Of a DNA stretch of 64,000 nt, positions 26,786 through 35,137 are shown piece by piece. Source of the DNA: an uncultured Bacteroidales bacterium (GTDB lineage: Bacteria > Bacteroidota > Bacteroidia > Bacteroidales > UBA3824). A program made the translations under genes and the position numbers. The notes below the pieces were generated by a model. It searched no databases. It saw nothing but the letters and a program-made list of their open reading frames with translations, and was not told the DNA's origin. Each line of letters begins with the position of its first letter. The first letter of the stretch is position 1. The stretch spans positions 1 through 64,000 of the forward strand of contig CALFIU010000130.1 in NCBI GenBank assembly GCA_937877455.1, given 5' to 3'.

Positions 26786-27616
26786 ATGGAAGTTTCTTCT
26801 GAAGATATATTAAGGATTCAAAAATCTATAAAAAATGTTTCTTCTTACGATTTTTGTGATTATTCAGAAAAATCTTTTGCTCGTCGTATTGAAAAGATAT
26901 TAACCGACCGCGATATTTCTGTTGATACGCTTATAAAAAATCTTGAAAGAGATTATAATTTTCTTGAAGATATTGTTCAAGGAATTACAGTAAATACTAC
27001 TGAACTTTTTCGTAATCCAGAATCGTGGATTAATATAAAAAAACTAATTTTATCACGTTATTCTAATCAAAAAAATATAAATATTTGGCATTGTGGATGT
27101 AGCAATGGACTTGAAGTTTATTCTCTTTTGATGTTGTTGAGCGAACTTGGTTTGTTTGACAAGGTTAGCATTTATGGGTCTGATATTAATTGTCGCATAT
27201 TAAAAAAGGCATCGTTGGGTAGGTATAAGTATAGGGACGTAGTGGAACATATTAATAATTTTGATTTGGTTTTTAATTCTCCCGAAAATGGAGACGGCAC
27301 TATACCTATAAGCAAATATATGGATATAAATAAATTTCGCGATTATGTTCAGATTAAAAAAAGTCTTGTGGAAAAACCAGTTTTTATAAAACACGATTTA
27401 GTAAGCCTTGAAAACATTATTGATGCTAAGTTTCATATTATTTTTTGTCGCAATGTGTTGATTTATTTTAATAATGATTTGCAACAAAGGGTTGTAAAAT
27501 TTTTTCGTGATAATCTTTTTGATGGTGGCTCGTTGATTATAGGTAAGCATGAAGGTATAATAGGGTATTCTGCCACGCTTTTTGATAAGTATGAAAATAT
27601 TTTTATAAAAAAATGA
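26786..27616 (+). CDS. CheR-type protein methyltransferase
   Basis: The 276-residue product matches CheR, the SAM-dependent methyltransferase of receptor glutamates. It has the N-terminal helical domain ending in NTTELFRNP (70-78, the family's TxFFR region), the SAM site IWHCGCSNGLEVYS (100-113), YGSDINCRIL, and FCRNVLIYF near the C terminus. No cheB, cheW, cheA or methyl-accepting receptor gene is in the window, and the two Cache receptors here lack a methyl-accepting domain. It may therefore act in a non-chemotaxis signalling complex. It stands alone between a divergent TerB-like gene and a convergent dxs. Confidence 0.9.
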   Translation: MEVSSEDILRIQKSIKNVSSYDFCDYSEKSFARRIEKILTDRDISVDTLIKNLERDYNFLEDIVQGITVNTTELFRNPESWINIKKLILSRYSNQKNINIWHCGCSNGLEVYSLLMLLSELGLFDKVSIYGSDINCRILKKASLGRYKYRDVVEHINNFDLVFNSPENGDGTIPISKYMDINKFRDYVQIKKSLVEKPVFIKHDLVSLENIIDAKFHIIFCRNVLIYFNNDLQQRVVKFFRDNLFDGGSLIIGKHEGIIGYSATLFDKYENIFIKK

Positions 27617-27620
27617 TTAT

Positions 27621-27660
27621 TTTTTTGCGGCGGATAAAAAATTGTAACCGCCGCAAAAAA
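27621..27660. terminator. Bidirectional terminator between cheR and dxs
   Basis: TTTTTTGCGGCGG (27621-27633) and CCGCCGCAAAAAA (27648-27660) form a perfect 13-bp stem with U-runs possible on both strands between convergent genes. Confidence 0.9.
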
Positions 27661-29556
27661 CTAATTTTTTAATTTGTTTTCCACTTCGGCAACTATTGTC
27701 TCGGGCGAAAAACCACAATTTGCATAGAGTTGGTCTTGTGTGCCATGTTCTATAAATCTGTCGGGTATGCCAAGACGTTTTATGTTGATGTGATAGTTAT
27801 TATCTGCCGCATATTCAAGTATGCTGCTACCAAATCCACCTTGGAGGGCGTTATCTTCAACCGTGATTATTTTTTTATATTTTTTGAAGATAAAATCCAG
27901 TAATTCGGTGTCTAATGGTTTAATAAAGCGCATGTCGTAATGTGCTGGGAAAATATTTTTTTCTTTTAGTATTGCACATGCTTTTTGTGCAAGAAGACCT
28001 GCAGTTCCAATTGTTATAATAGCAATATCTTCGCCGTCAGAAATTGTTCTGCCTTTGCCTATTTCTATTTCTGAAAAAGTTTTTTGCCAATCGGGATTGT
28101 TTCCGTTGCCTCGTGGGTAGCGAATGGAAAAAGGTCCTTTGCTAGGTAACTGCGCTGTGTAGAGAAGGTTGCGGAGTTCAACTTCGTCCATTGGTGCTGA
28201 AACCGTTATGTTGGGAATATGTCGAAGAAATGAAATATCAAATGCACCTTGATGCGTTGCTCCGTCGGCACCTACAAGTCCTGCGCGGTCTAAACAAAGG
28301 ATAACAGGTAGTTTGGGAAGGCATACATCATGGATTATTTGATCGTAGGCACGTTGCATAAATGTGGAGTAAATGTTGCAATAAGGAACGAGTCCTTGTG
28401 CCGCCATTCCAGCTGCGAATGTTACAGCGTGTTCTTCTGCTATTCCTACGTCGTAAACTCTATCGGGATATTTAGCTGCCATTATGTTGAGCGAGCATCC
28501 TGTGGGCATTGCAGGAGTTATACCTATTATTTTGTTGTTTTTTTCGGCAAGTTCGGTAATTGTTTTGCCAAAAACATCTTGATATTTGGGCCCTTGAGGT
28601 TGGCTGACTTTTGATGGTAATGTCTGTCCTGTTTTTATGTTAAATGCAGATGAGGTGGCGTGCCATTTGGTTTGGTTTTCTTCGGCAAATTTGTAACCTT
28701 TTCCTTTAGTTGTGAGTATGTGTAGTATCTTGGGACCTTTTATTTTTTTTAAATCGCTGAGTATCTGAACTAAATGTAATACATCGTGCCCATCAACAGG
28801 TCCAAAGTAGCGTAGTCCGAGGCCTTCAAAAAGGTTACTGCGTTTTAATACTACGTATTTTATTCCGTTTTCTATCTTTGCTAAAAAATTGCGAGTTTTT
28901 GGACCTAATCGGTTGAATCTTCCAAGAATATCCCAAACGTCATCTTTTACTCTGTTGTATGTTTTTGAAGTAGTAATGTCGAGCAGGTAATCGTTGAATG
29001 CTCCAGCAGTTGGGTCGATTGCCATGTGGTTGTCGTTAAGGATAACCAATAGATTAGATTTTTGGATTCCTGCGTTGTTAAGTGCTTCAAAAGCCATTCC
29101 ACCAGTCATTGCACCATCTCCGATTACAGCAATTACGTGTTGGTCGTGTCGTCCCATTTTTTCGGCTGCTACCGCCAATCCCAGAGCAGATGATATGGAT
29201 GTACTTGCATGACCAACTGTAAAGGCATCGTAGGGGCTTTCGTCGCGATTTGGAAATGGCGACATGCCGTGGTAACTTCGCAATGTGTTGAACTTGTATT
29301 TGCGTCCTGTGAGTATTTTATGTGCGTATGCTTGATGACCTACATCCCATACAATTTGGTCGTATGGTGTGTTGTAAACGTAATGAAGAGCTACTGTTAG
29401 TTCCACTACGCCTAAACCCGCTGCAAAATGACCAGGGTGACGGCTTACTGTGTCGATAATAAAGTTGCGTAGGTCGGCGCATAAGCCTGGTAATTTGTCG
29501 GGCGAAATTTTTTTTACGTCCGAGGGGTATTCTACTGTGTCGAGATATGTGTACAA
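27661..29556 (-). CDS. dxs: 1-deoxy-D-xylulose-5-phosphate synthase
   Basis: DXS condenses pyruvate and glyceraldehyde-3-phosphate using thiamine diphosphate, the first step of the MEP pathway. The 631-residue protein has the conserved RHPGHFAAGLG (39-49), FTVGHASTS (112-120), the thiamine motif from GDGAMTGG to ILNDN (146-176), the catalytic glutamate in GIAEEHAVTFAAGMA, DRAGLVGADGATHQG and the C-terminal transketolase domain. Length is normal. The only start that keeps the family N terminus is a TTG at 29556: an in-frame stop lies 12 bases upstream and no ATG occurs until far inside. It lies 35 bases after the porin gene and may be co-transcribed with it. Confidence 0.96.
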   Translation of the reverse strand: MYTYLDTVEYPSDVKKISPDKLPGLCADLRNFIIDTVSRHPGHFAAGLGVVELTVALHYVYNTPYDQIVWDVGHQAYAHKILTGRKYKFNTLRSYHGMSPFPNRDESPYDAFTVGHASTSISSALGLAVAAEKMGRHDQHVIAVIGDGAMTGGMAFEALNNAGIQKSNLLVILNDNHMAIDPTAGAFNDYLLDITTSKTYNRVKDDVWDILGRFNRLGPKTRNFLAKIENGIKYVVLKRSNLFEGLGLRYFGPVDGHDVLHLVQILSDLKKIKGPKILHILTTKGKGYKFAEENQTKWHATSSAFNIKTGQTLPSKVSQPQGPKYQDVFGKTITELAEKNNKIIGITPAMPTGCSLNIMAAKYPDRVYDVGIAEEHAVTFAAGMAAQGLVPYCNIYSTFMQRAYDQIIHDVCLPKLPVILCLDRAGLVGADGATHQGAFDISFLRHIPNITVSAPMDEVELRNLLYTAQLPSKGPFSIRYPRGNGNNPDWQKTFSEIEIGKGRTISDGEDIAIITIGTAGLLAQKACAILKEKNIFPAHYDMRFIKPLDTELLDFIFKKYKKIITVEDNALQGGFGSSILEYAADNNYHINIKRLGIPDRFIEHGTQDQLYANCGFSPETIVAEVENKLKN

Positions 29557-29591
29557 GTTTGTTTCTTATTAAAAATCAATAGTTTAGTTTG

Positions 29592-30884
29592 TTAAAGTCC
29601 ATCGTCGCCGGGTAAGAGTTTCTTGGGCGATTTGTAGAAAACTGGCGTTATGTCTAATTGAATGTAGCCGTAGTTTCCATAATTTTTGTGTCCGCCGCCT
29701 TGTATGATGTTAAGGTTGTTGTTGCCAAACATCATACAATAGCCGAGGTCTAATGCTATAATTGGCGAAAAATTTATTTTTGCATATAAATCGAGTTCGC
29801 TTCCGAGATATTTGTTGTCAAGTTTTTTTGTTCCATCGTAAATGTCTTGTTGCGATGCAAAATAGTGGTATGTTGCGTTGTATTGTGTGCGTGTGTTTGG
29901 TTTGAATTGCAATTGTAGGGTGGCATCAATAAAACCGTGGTGTGAATATTGTTTTTGCTGTTGAAAGTAACCGAGATAACCGTTAAATGTTTCGATGTTG
30001 CCGTATAGTGCGTCAAAGCCTTCATATTCTTTGGTTTTTGTGTCGTCGCCTGATGTATATTCTAAGCCAAGGTTGAGATTCCAATTTTTATTTAGTTTAG
30101 CATTGTAGTTGGCGCAGAGATTAAATGCGTTTAAATTGTTGAGTTTTTGTGAAATATAGTGTTTGCCTGTTTGATAAAAACCTCTGATAGACACTTTATT
30201 GTTTCCATTATCTATTCCAATCATAAGTCCTGATGTGTAGCGATAATATTGGTGGTTGTGTTCTGTTGTGTCTTGCTGTCCATCAACAACGTGTATTGTG
30301 CCGAGCCAAAAATTTTCCCATTTTTTTTTCAGCCAAAATGTTTCCATGTTTTTGTATCCTGCCACGCTGTTATATTCTGTTCCGAGTTCTGAGTTTGTAG
30401 CGGAGTGCTTGGTATTTTGGTTGTATGCTGATATTATGCTTATTTCTAAATTGTTATAATTATAATTGAATGTTAGAGCATCGTGTTTTTGGGCTATTTG
30501 ATTCCAGTTTCTTAAACCAAAAAGCCTTTGATTGTCGATGGATATTGCTTGTCGTCCAATTTTTAAATCCCATTTTTTACCGAGATTTATTTTTACCCAC
30601 GCCTCGTTGAGTGAAATTGTTTTGTCGTTTGTTGTTGTGCCAGTTTCACCCCAATATCTTACGTCTTGAAACGATAGTGATGTTGTGATTTTTTCGTTTT
30701 TGTAGTCGATATTTAAGCGTGAGCGTTGCGAAATATACGCATCGGTTTTTGAATGTTCTGATGGCAAATATTCATACCCGTCAAATACTTCTAATCGTGG
30801 TCTAAACTGTCCAGTTACAGTAAGTTGTGCAAAACAAGTATGGGACAAAGCCACTAAAGTTATGGTGTATAATATTTTTTTCAT
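29592..30884 (-). CDS. Outer-membrane beta-barrel porin, alginate-export-like family
   Basis: The 430-residue protein has a cleavable signal peptide (MKKILYTITLVALSHTCFAQ) and then alternating amphipathic strands. Segments such as GQFRPRLEVFDGYEY, SQRSRLNIDY, WVKINLGKKWDLKIGRQAISIDNQRLFGLRNWNQ and HDALTFNYNYNNLEIS are typical of the alginate_exp/porin family seen in Bacteroidetes. It should form an outer-membrane channel; no alginate gene is nearby, so the substrate is unknown. It ends in a charged tail (YKSPKKLLPGDDGL) rather than an aromatic residue. It is upstream of dxs and preceded by a plausible promoter. Confidence 0.8.
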   Translation of the reverse strand: MKKILYTITLVALSHTCFAQLTVTGQFRPRLEVFDGYEYLPSEHSKTDAYISQRSRLNIDYKNEKITTSLSFQDVRYWGETGTTTNDKTISLNEAWVKINLGKKWDLKIGRQAISIDNQRLFGLRNWNQIAQKHDALTFNYNYNNLEISIISAYNQNTKHSATNSELGTEYNSVAGYKNMETFWLKKKWENFWLGTIHVVDGQQDTTEHNHQYYRYTSGLMIGIDNGNNKVSIRGFYQTGKHYISQKLNNLNAFNLCANYNAKLNKNWNLNLGLEYTSGDDTKTKEYEGFDALYGNIETFNGYLGYFQQQKQYSHHGFIDATLQLQFKPNTRTQYNATYHYFASQQDIYDGTKKLDNKYLGSELDLYAKINFSPIIALDLGYCMMFGNNNLNIIQGGGHKNYGNYGYIQLDITPVFYKSPKKLLPGDDGL

Positions 30885-30915
30885 TTTTGGTTTTTACCAA
30901 TTTTATATTTTGCTG

Positions 30916-30946
30916 CAAAATTATAGCCTTGTAAATTTTTTTCAAA
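30916..30946 (-). promoter_or_regulatory. Promoter of the porin(-dxs) unit
   Basis: On the minus strand, TTTG (30946-30943) is followed 23 bases later by TAATTTTG (30923-30916), a full match to the -7 consensus 32 bases before the porin ATG. Confidence 0.6.
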
Positions 30947-30995
30947 GAAAAAACAATTTTTTTATTCTTGTTTTTCACGACAATTTCATTTAATC

Positions 30996-31017
30996 GGGCG
31001 GACACGCAGGTCCGCCC
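30996..31017. repeat. GC-rich REP-like hairpin
   Basis: GGGCGGAC (30996-31003), loop ACGCAG and GTCCGCCC (31010-31017) form a perfect 8-bp GC-rich stem in an otherwise strongly AT-rich intergenic region. The flanks (TAATC on the left, CTACA on the right) resemble dispersed repeats of the type GGGCG-hairpin-CGCCCCTACA that I recall from many bacterial genomes. No second copy was seen in this window. Confidence 0.6.
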
Positions 31018-31081
31018 CTACACACATCATTCTATTGTATTTGAGGTTTAATTGTAATGATATTTTTTTGTAATATGTCAA

Positions 31082-34000
31082 TCAATTTGGAATTTGTAAT
31101 CCTAAAACGGTGATGTCGTCGCGTTGTTCTTCATCGCCCATGTGTTTTTTTAATGCGAGTTCTATTTCTTCTTTTTGTTGATTCATTGGCAGGTTTCTTA
31201 CTTGGGTAAGAATATCTTGAAATTTTATGCGTCCAAAACGTTTGCGTTGTTTGTTGTTTTGATCAATTATGCCATCGGAGTTCATGTAAATGATGTCGCC
31301 ACTTTGTACAGCAAATGTTTTGGGTGTAAATATAGGACGATTGTTTTTTAGTACACCGCCTATTGAGATTCTGTCGGCTGGTATCATTGAATATGCATCG
31401 GTGGCTGATGAATAATAGTAAATTGAGTTTTTTGCACCAGCGTATGTTGCTTGATATATTTTGCCGTTTTTGTTGCTGTCGAATCGACATATAGCCATGT
31501 CAAGACCGTCATCATTGGTGTTTTGTCCTTGATTTAGGATGTTTATTATTTCATCGTTAAGGTTAGAGAGTATTTTGTCGGGTTCGTATGTGTTGGCGCG
31601 TATAACAATGTCGGAGAGTAAAATGTTGGAAATAAGCGACATAAATGCACCTGGAACACCGTGTCCTGTGCAGTCGATTACGGCTACGAATATCATTTGG
31701 GGATTTTGTGGATTGTTCCCAATTTTTCGCATCCAATAAAAATCTCCTGATACTATGTCTTTGGGTTTAAATATTATGGCAGCTTTAAAAAATTTGTCTA
31801 ATTCTGATTGTTGAACCAAAATTGCATCTTGTATTGTTTTTGCATATTTTATACTTCCGTTGATATTATTGTTTTTGGTTCGTAGTAATTGGTAGTCTTT
31901 AGCTTTGTCTATTGCTATACTTAATACCGATGCTATCATACGTATGTTTACAAGGTCGGTGGATGTGTATGCGTTGGGTGTCAATGTGTTGAGGACTATA
32001 AGACCAAAGGCTTTGCCCTCAGATTCGAGAGGGATGCAAAGGCTTGTTTGTGGTGGATTTTCTTGGTTGAAAAATGCCGAACGGCTACAACGTTGTCCAA
32101 AAAGTAGAACATCTTTGTTTTGTAAGTAACAATTGGTTTCGGCGTAGTCTTCGGTAAGTTTTATTGTTTTATCTTTTTGTGATGTACAATTTTTGTTAAT
32201 TCTTGTAAACTCTATCGAGTCGAGACTATTGCTATAAAAACCAGTTGCAAAAAAATCTGTCTTTATTATTTCTGATATGTATTTGTATGTCTGTTTTATT
32301 ATATCGTCTATTTCAAATGATGATGTTATTTGACGGCTTAAATCGTTTATTATCATCATTTTGTCTAATGTGTTTGATATTTCTTCACTTTGCCTTATAA
32401 TTTCTTCTTTTTGGCTTTCGAGTTCAGCATTTGCCGATAATAGTTGCTCTGTACGTGTGGCTACGGTTTCTTCAAGTTGTTTTTGGCGTTTTTGTAGAGT
32501 TTTTACTCTTGTTTGGTAAATAACTATTGCTGTACCTATTATTAGTAGCAATTGTAGAGTTATTGCCCACCATGTTTTGTATGTTGGTGGTTTTATTATT
32601 ATAATTAGTGTTTTTATTTCGCTTTGATTTCCATCTGCGTTGATACCTCTAACCATAAAAACGTAACGTCCAGAATTGAGGTTGGTGAATGTAATTTCGT
32701 TACGCTGCCCTATGTCGTGCCATTGTTTGTCGTAACCTTGCATGTAGCAATTATAGCGGTTGCCTTTTGAATTGATAAAGTTTAACGATGCAAATTCTAT
32801 TGTAAATGTTGATTGGTCTGATTCGAGTATTATTTCTTTTGCCGCTTCGGGCGAATATTTTTTTAGTGGTGAGTTTGGAGAGTATCTTGTTACACGATTG
32901 TAGTTTATCAGCAATCCAGTTATTGTAGGGGCAGGCATTTGTTCCGAGGTGTTGATTTCATCTGGGTTGAAATAAACGAAACCTTTACCCATTCCAAAAA
33001 ATAGTGTACCGTCGGGGTCTTTGAATGTTGCTCCATGTTCAAAATTTTCGGCACATAATCCGTCAGAAATGTGGTATGTACGCTCTACTAAGCCCATGTC
33101 TGGGTTAAACTTGGCTAAACCGCGTGCTGTTGATACCCAAAACATTCCGTTATTATCTTCAAGTATTCCGTTGATAACCGTGTTTTCAAATCCTGCGTTT
33201 TTGTTGTATCGAGTAAACGTGCCTGTTTCTTGGTCGAATAAATCAAGCCCCGCATCTGTGGCAACCCAAATGCGACCTTGAGAGTCTTCAAAGATTTGAT
33301 ATACCCAATTGTGACTTAGGGTTGTTGAGTCGTTGTCGTTGTTTTCGTAGCTTTTTACTATGTCGTTTTCTAAATCGTAAATTTGAAAACCTAAGTAAGT
33401 GCCTAAGTATAAGTATTTTTCGTTTTTAGATTGAGTAATAGATATTCCGTGTAGATTGATTGGTGTTCCGTTTCTGTCGGTTTTTATGCGCTTAAATTTT
33501 TTTGTTTTGGGGTTGAGTAGGTGTAATCCGCCACCGTTTGTGTAAACCCAAATGCGTTGTTTTTTGTCGATGAGTATTGATTTTACAAAATTTGATGCCA
33601 TGCAGTCTTCTTGATCGGGGTTGTAGGGGTAGACTGTACAAGTTTTGCCATCTGCCGATATGCTTGAGAGACATCTGTTGTATCCGCCTGAGTAGCAATT
33701 GCCTGCGCTGTCGAATGCGACTGCTAATGTTGACGAACTTTCCATGGCTGTATTTGGGGTTATGGCTGGGTCGTAACAGGTTATGCGCGATGGTTCGCCT
33801 TTGCGCCAATATGTTATTCCTCCGCCATCGCTGGCTATAGCCATTGTTCCATCGTTTCTAATTGAAAAACAATAGATATAGTTTTTATGTAGTATGTTTT
33901 TGTTTTCTTCGCGAGATATGTTATAGAATTTTTTTGTAGGTGATAGTTCGGTGTATGATATTCCTTTCCATGTGCCAAACCATACAAGGCCATTGTCGTC

Positions 34001-34960
34001 TTCTGTAATGTCGTTTACAGTGCTACTATTAAGTTTATAGACAGCTTCGTTTGACGAAGATGGTATTTTTATTATGCGATTGGTGTTTGGGTCTATAAAA
34101 TGGAGATCGTCTGCGTTGGTTCCTATCCAAAAACGATTGAGTTTATCTCTGTAAAAAACTCTTGCGTTGAGGGGCATATCTTCAGGATTTTCTACGTCAA
34201 GATTTTCAAACTTGTCTTTGTTTTTGTTGTAGATTACTATGCCATATTCTCCACCAAAATATATTTTATCGCCATCGTCATACATTGCGTAGTTGCCTTG
34301 GGTTATGTTTGGAAACCATTTGTCTTTGCAGTCTATTATTTTTTTTAGGTTGCCAATTGTGTCGAGTAGATATGTACGCGATGTTTTTTCAGATAACGCC
34401 CATATTGTCTTTTCTTTGTCGATGTAGAAATTTCTAATTTTAACGGAATCGAAAAATGTTTGATAAATTGGTCGAAATATCGTAGAATCTTTTTCGAGTA
34501 GGAATGCTTGTCCGTAGTTGGCAAAGGCTATTACCCAACCGTTTTCTTGAGGAAATATTTTGTCGCATTGAAAATTATAGTTTATTGTTGCGGAGTGTTC
34601 GTTGTATTTTGGATAATATGTAAAACCTCCAGCTATGGGGTTGTATTTGTTTATGCCGCGTTCTGACACAATCCAAATCATGCCTTTGTTGTCGGTGGCG
34701 AGGTCGGCTATTGAATTGCCTGCTACACCTATTTTGGGGTCGTGCCTTACGGATGTAAATTTTGTGCCATCGTAACGTGAGAGTCCTGATTGAGTACCTA
34801 CCCAAATGTAGCCAAATTGGTCGCTGGTGATGCAGTTTATCTGATCACTGATTAGCCCAAAACGTTCGTTGGCTGTGGAGAATATAAAGTTGTAGTCTTT
34901 GTCTTGGCTACTACAAACAGCATTAACGAGCATTAATAATATAACAAGTCGGTATCTCAT
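31082..34960 (-). CDS. Membrane sensor: two-component-regulator propeller, Y_Y_Y, GAF, SpoIIE/PP2C phosphatase
   Basis: The 1292-residue protein starts with a signal peptide (MRYRLVILLMLVNAVCSSQ). The periplasmic part is a long series of Reg_prop blades (for example GYIWVGTQSGLSRYDG, LVWFGTWKGISY, RIWVATDAGLDLFD) forming two propellers, then a Y_Y_Y domain ending near residue 785. A single helix (WWAITLQLLLIIGTAIVIY) leads to a coiled coil, a GAF domain and a C-terminal SpoIIE domain. The PP2C metal-ligand motifs are all present: SGDFYW, VIDCTGHGVPGAFM, SDGIIDQ and RDDITVLG. It probably dephosphorylates a STAS-domain anti-anti-sigma factor on ligand sensing (family inference); no such partner is in the window. 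The ATG at 34960 is preferred to an in-frame TTG at 34969. Confidence 0.9.
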   Translation of the reverse strand: MRYRLVILLMLVNAVCSSQDKDYNFIFSTANERFGLISDQINCITSDQFGYIWVGTQSGLSRYDGTKFTSVRHDPKIGVAGNSIADLATDNKGMIWIVSERGINKYNPIAGGFTYYPKYNEHSATINYNFQCDKIFPQENGWVIAFANYGQAFLLEKDSTIFRPIYQTFFDSVKIRNFYIDKEKTIWALSEKTSRTYLLDTIGNLKKIIDCKDKWFPNITQGNYAMYDDGDKIYFGGEYGIVIYNKNKDKFENLDVENPEDMPLNARVFYRDKLNRFWIGTNADDLHFIDPNTNRIIKIPSSSNEAVYKLNSSTVNDITEDDNGLVWFGTWKGISYTELSPTKKFYNISREENKNILHKNYIYCFSIRNDGTMAIASDGGGITYWRKGEPSRITCYDPAITPNTAMESSSTLAVAFDSAGNCYSGGYNRCLSSISADGKTCTVYPYNPDQEDCMASNFVKSILIDKKQRIWVYTNGGGLHLLNPKTKKFKRIKTDRNGTPINLHGISITQSKNEKYLYLGTYLGFQIYDLENDIVKSYENNDNDSTTLSHNWVYQIFEDSQGRIWVATDAGLDLFDQETGTFTRYNKNAGFENTVINGILEDNNGMFWVSTARGLAKFNPDMGLVERTYHISDGLCAENFEHGATFKDPDGTLFFGMGKGFVYFNPDEINTSEQMPAPTITGLLINYNRVTRYSPNSPLKKYSPEAAKEIILESDQSTFTIEFASLNFINSKGNRYNCYMQGYDKQWHDIGQRNEITFTNLNSGRYVFMVRGINADGNQSEIKTLIIIIKPPTYKTWWAITLQLLLIIGTAIVIYQTRVKTLQKRQKQLEETVATRTEQLLSANAELESQKEEIIRQSEEISNTLDKMMIINDLSRQITSSFEIDDIIKQTYKYISEIIKTDFFATGFYSNSLDSIEFTRINKNCTSQKDKTIKLTEDYAETNCYLQNKDVLLFGQRCSRSAFFNQENPPQTSLCIPLESEGKAFGLIVLNTLTPNAYTSTDLVNIRMIASVLSIAIDKAKDYQLLRTKNNNINGSIKYAKTIQDAILVQQSELDKFFKAAIIFKPKDIVSGDFYWMRKIGNNPQNPQMIFVAVIDCTGHGVPGAFMSLISNILLSDIVIRANTYEPDKILSNLNDEIINILNQGQNTNDDGLDMAICRFDSNKNGKIYQATYAGAKNSIYYYSSATDAYSMIPADRISIGGVLKNNRPIFTPKTFAVQSGDIIYMNSDGIIDQNNKQRKRFGRIKFQDILTQVRNLPMNQQKEEIELALKKHMGDEEQRDDITVLGLQIPN

Positions 34961-35053
34961 TTTTTGCAAAAACTGCTTTGTCGATGGTGTTTTGTGTTAC
35001 AATTTTGCAATGTTAATATTTTTTGTTTTATGTAAAAATAAATTTTTAATTTC

Positions 35054-35137
35054 AATTCTCAATTTTCAATTTTTAATTTTTAATTTTTAATTTTTAATTT
35101 TTAATTTTTAATTTTTAATTCTCAATTTTCAATTCTT
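35054..35137. repeat. 7-bp tandem repeat AATTTTT between the two SpoIIE sensors
   Basis: About twelve consecutive units of AATT(T/C)T(T/C), eight of them nearly identical AATTTTT (from 35061), run through the intergenic region. They enter the last codons of the upstream sensor gene, whose stop is at 35122-35124. Period 7 is not a multiple of three, so copy changes could alter the C terminus of that gene or the spacing to the next. Confidence 0.85.
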
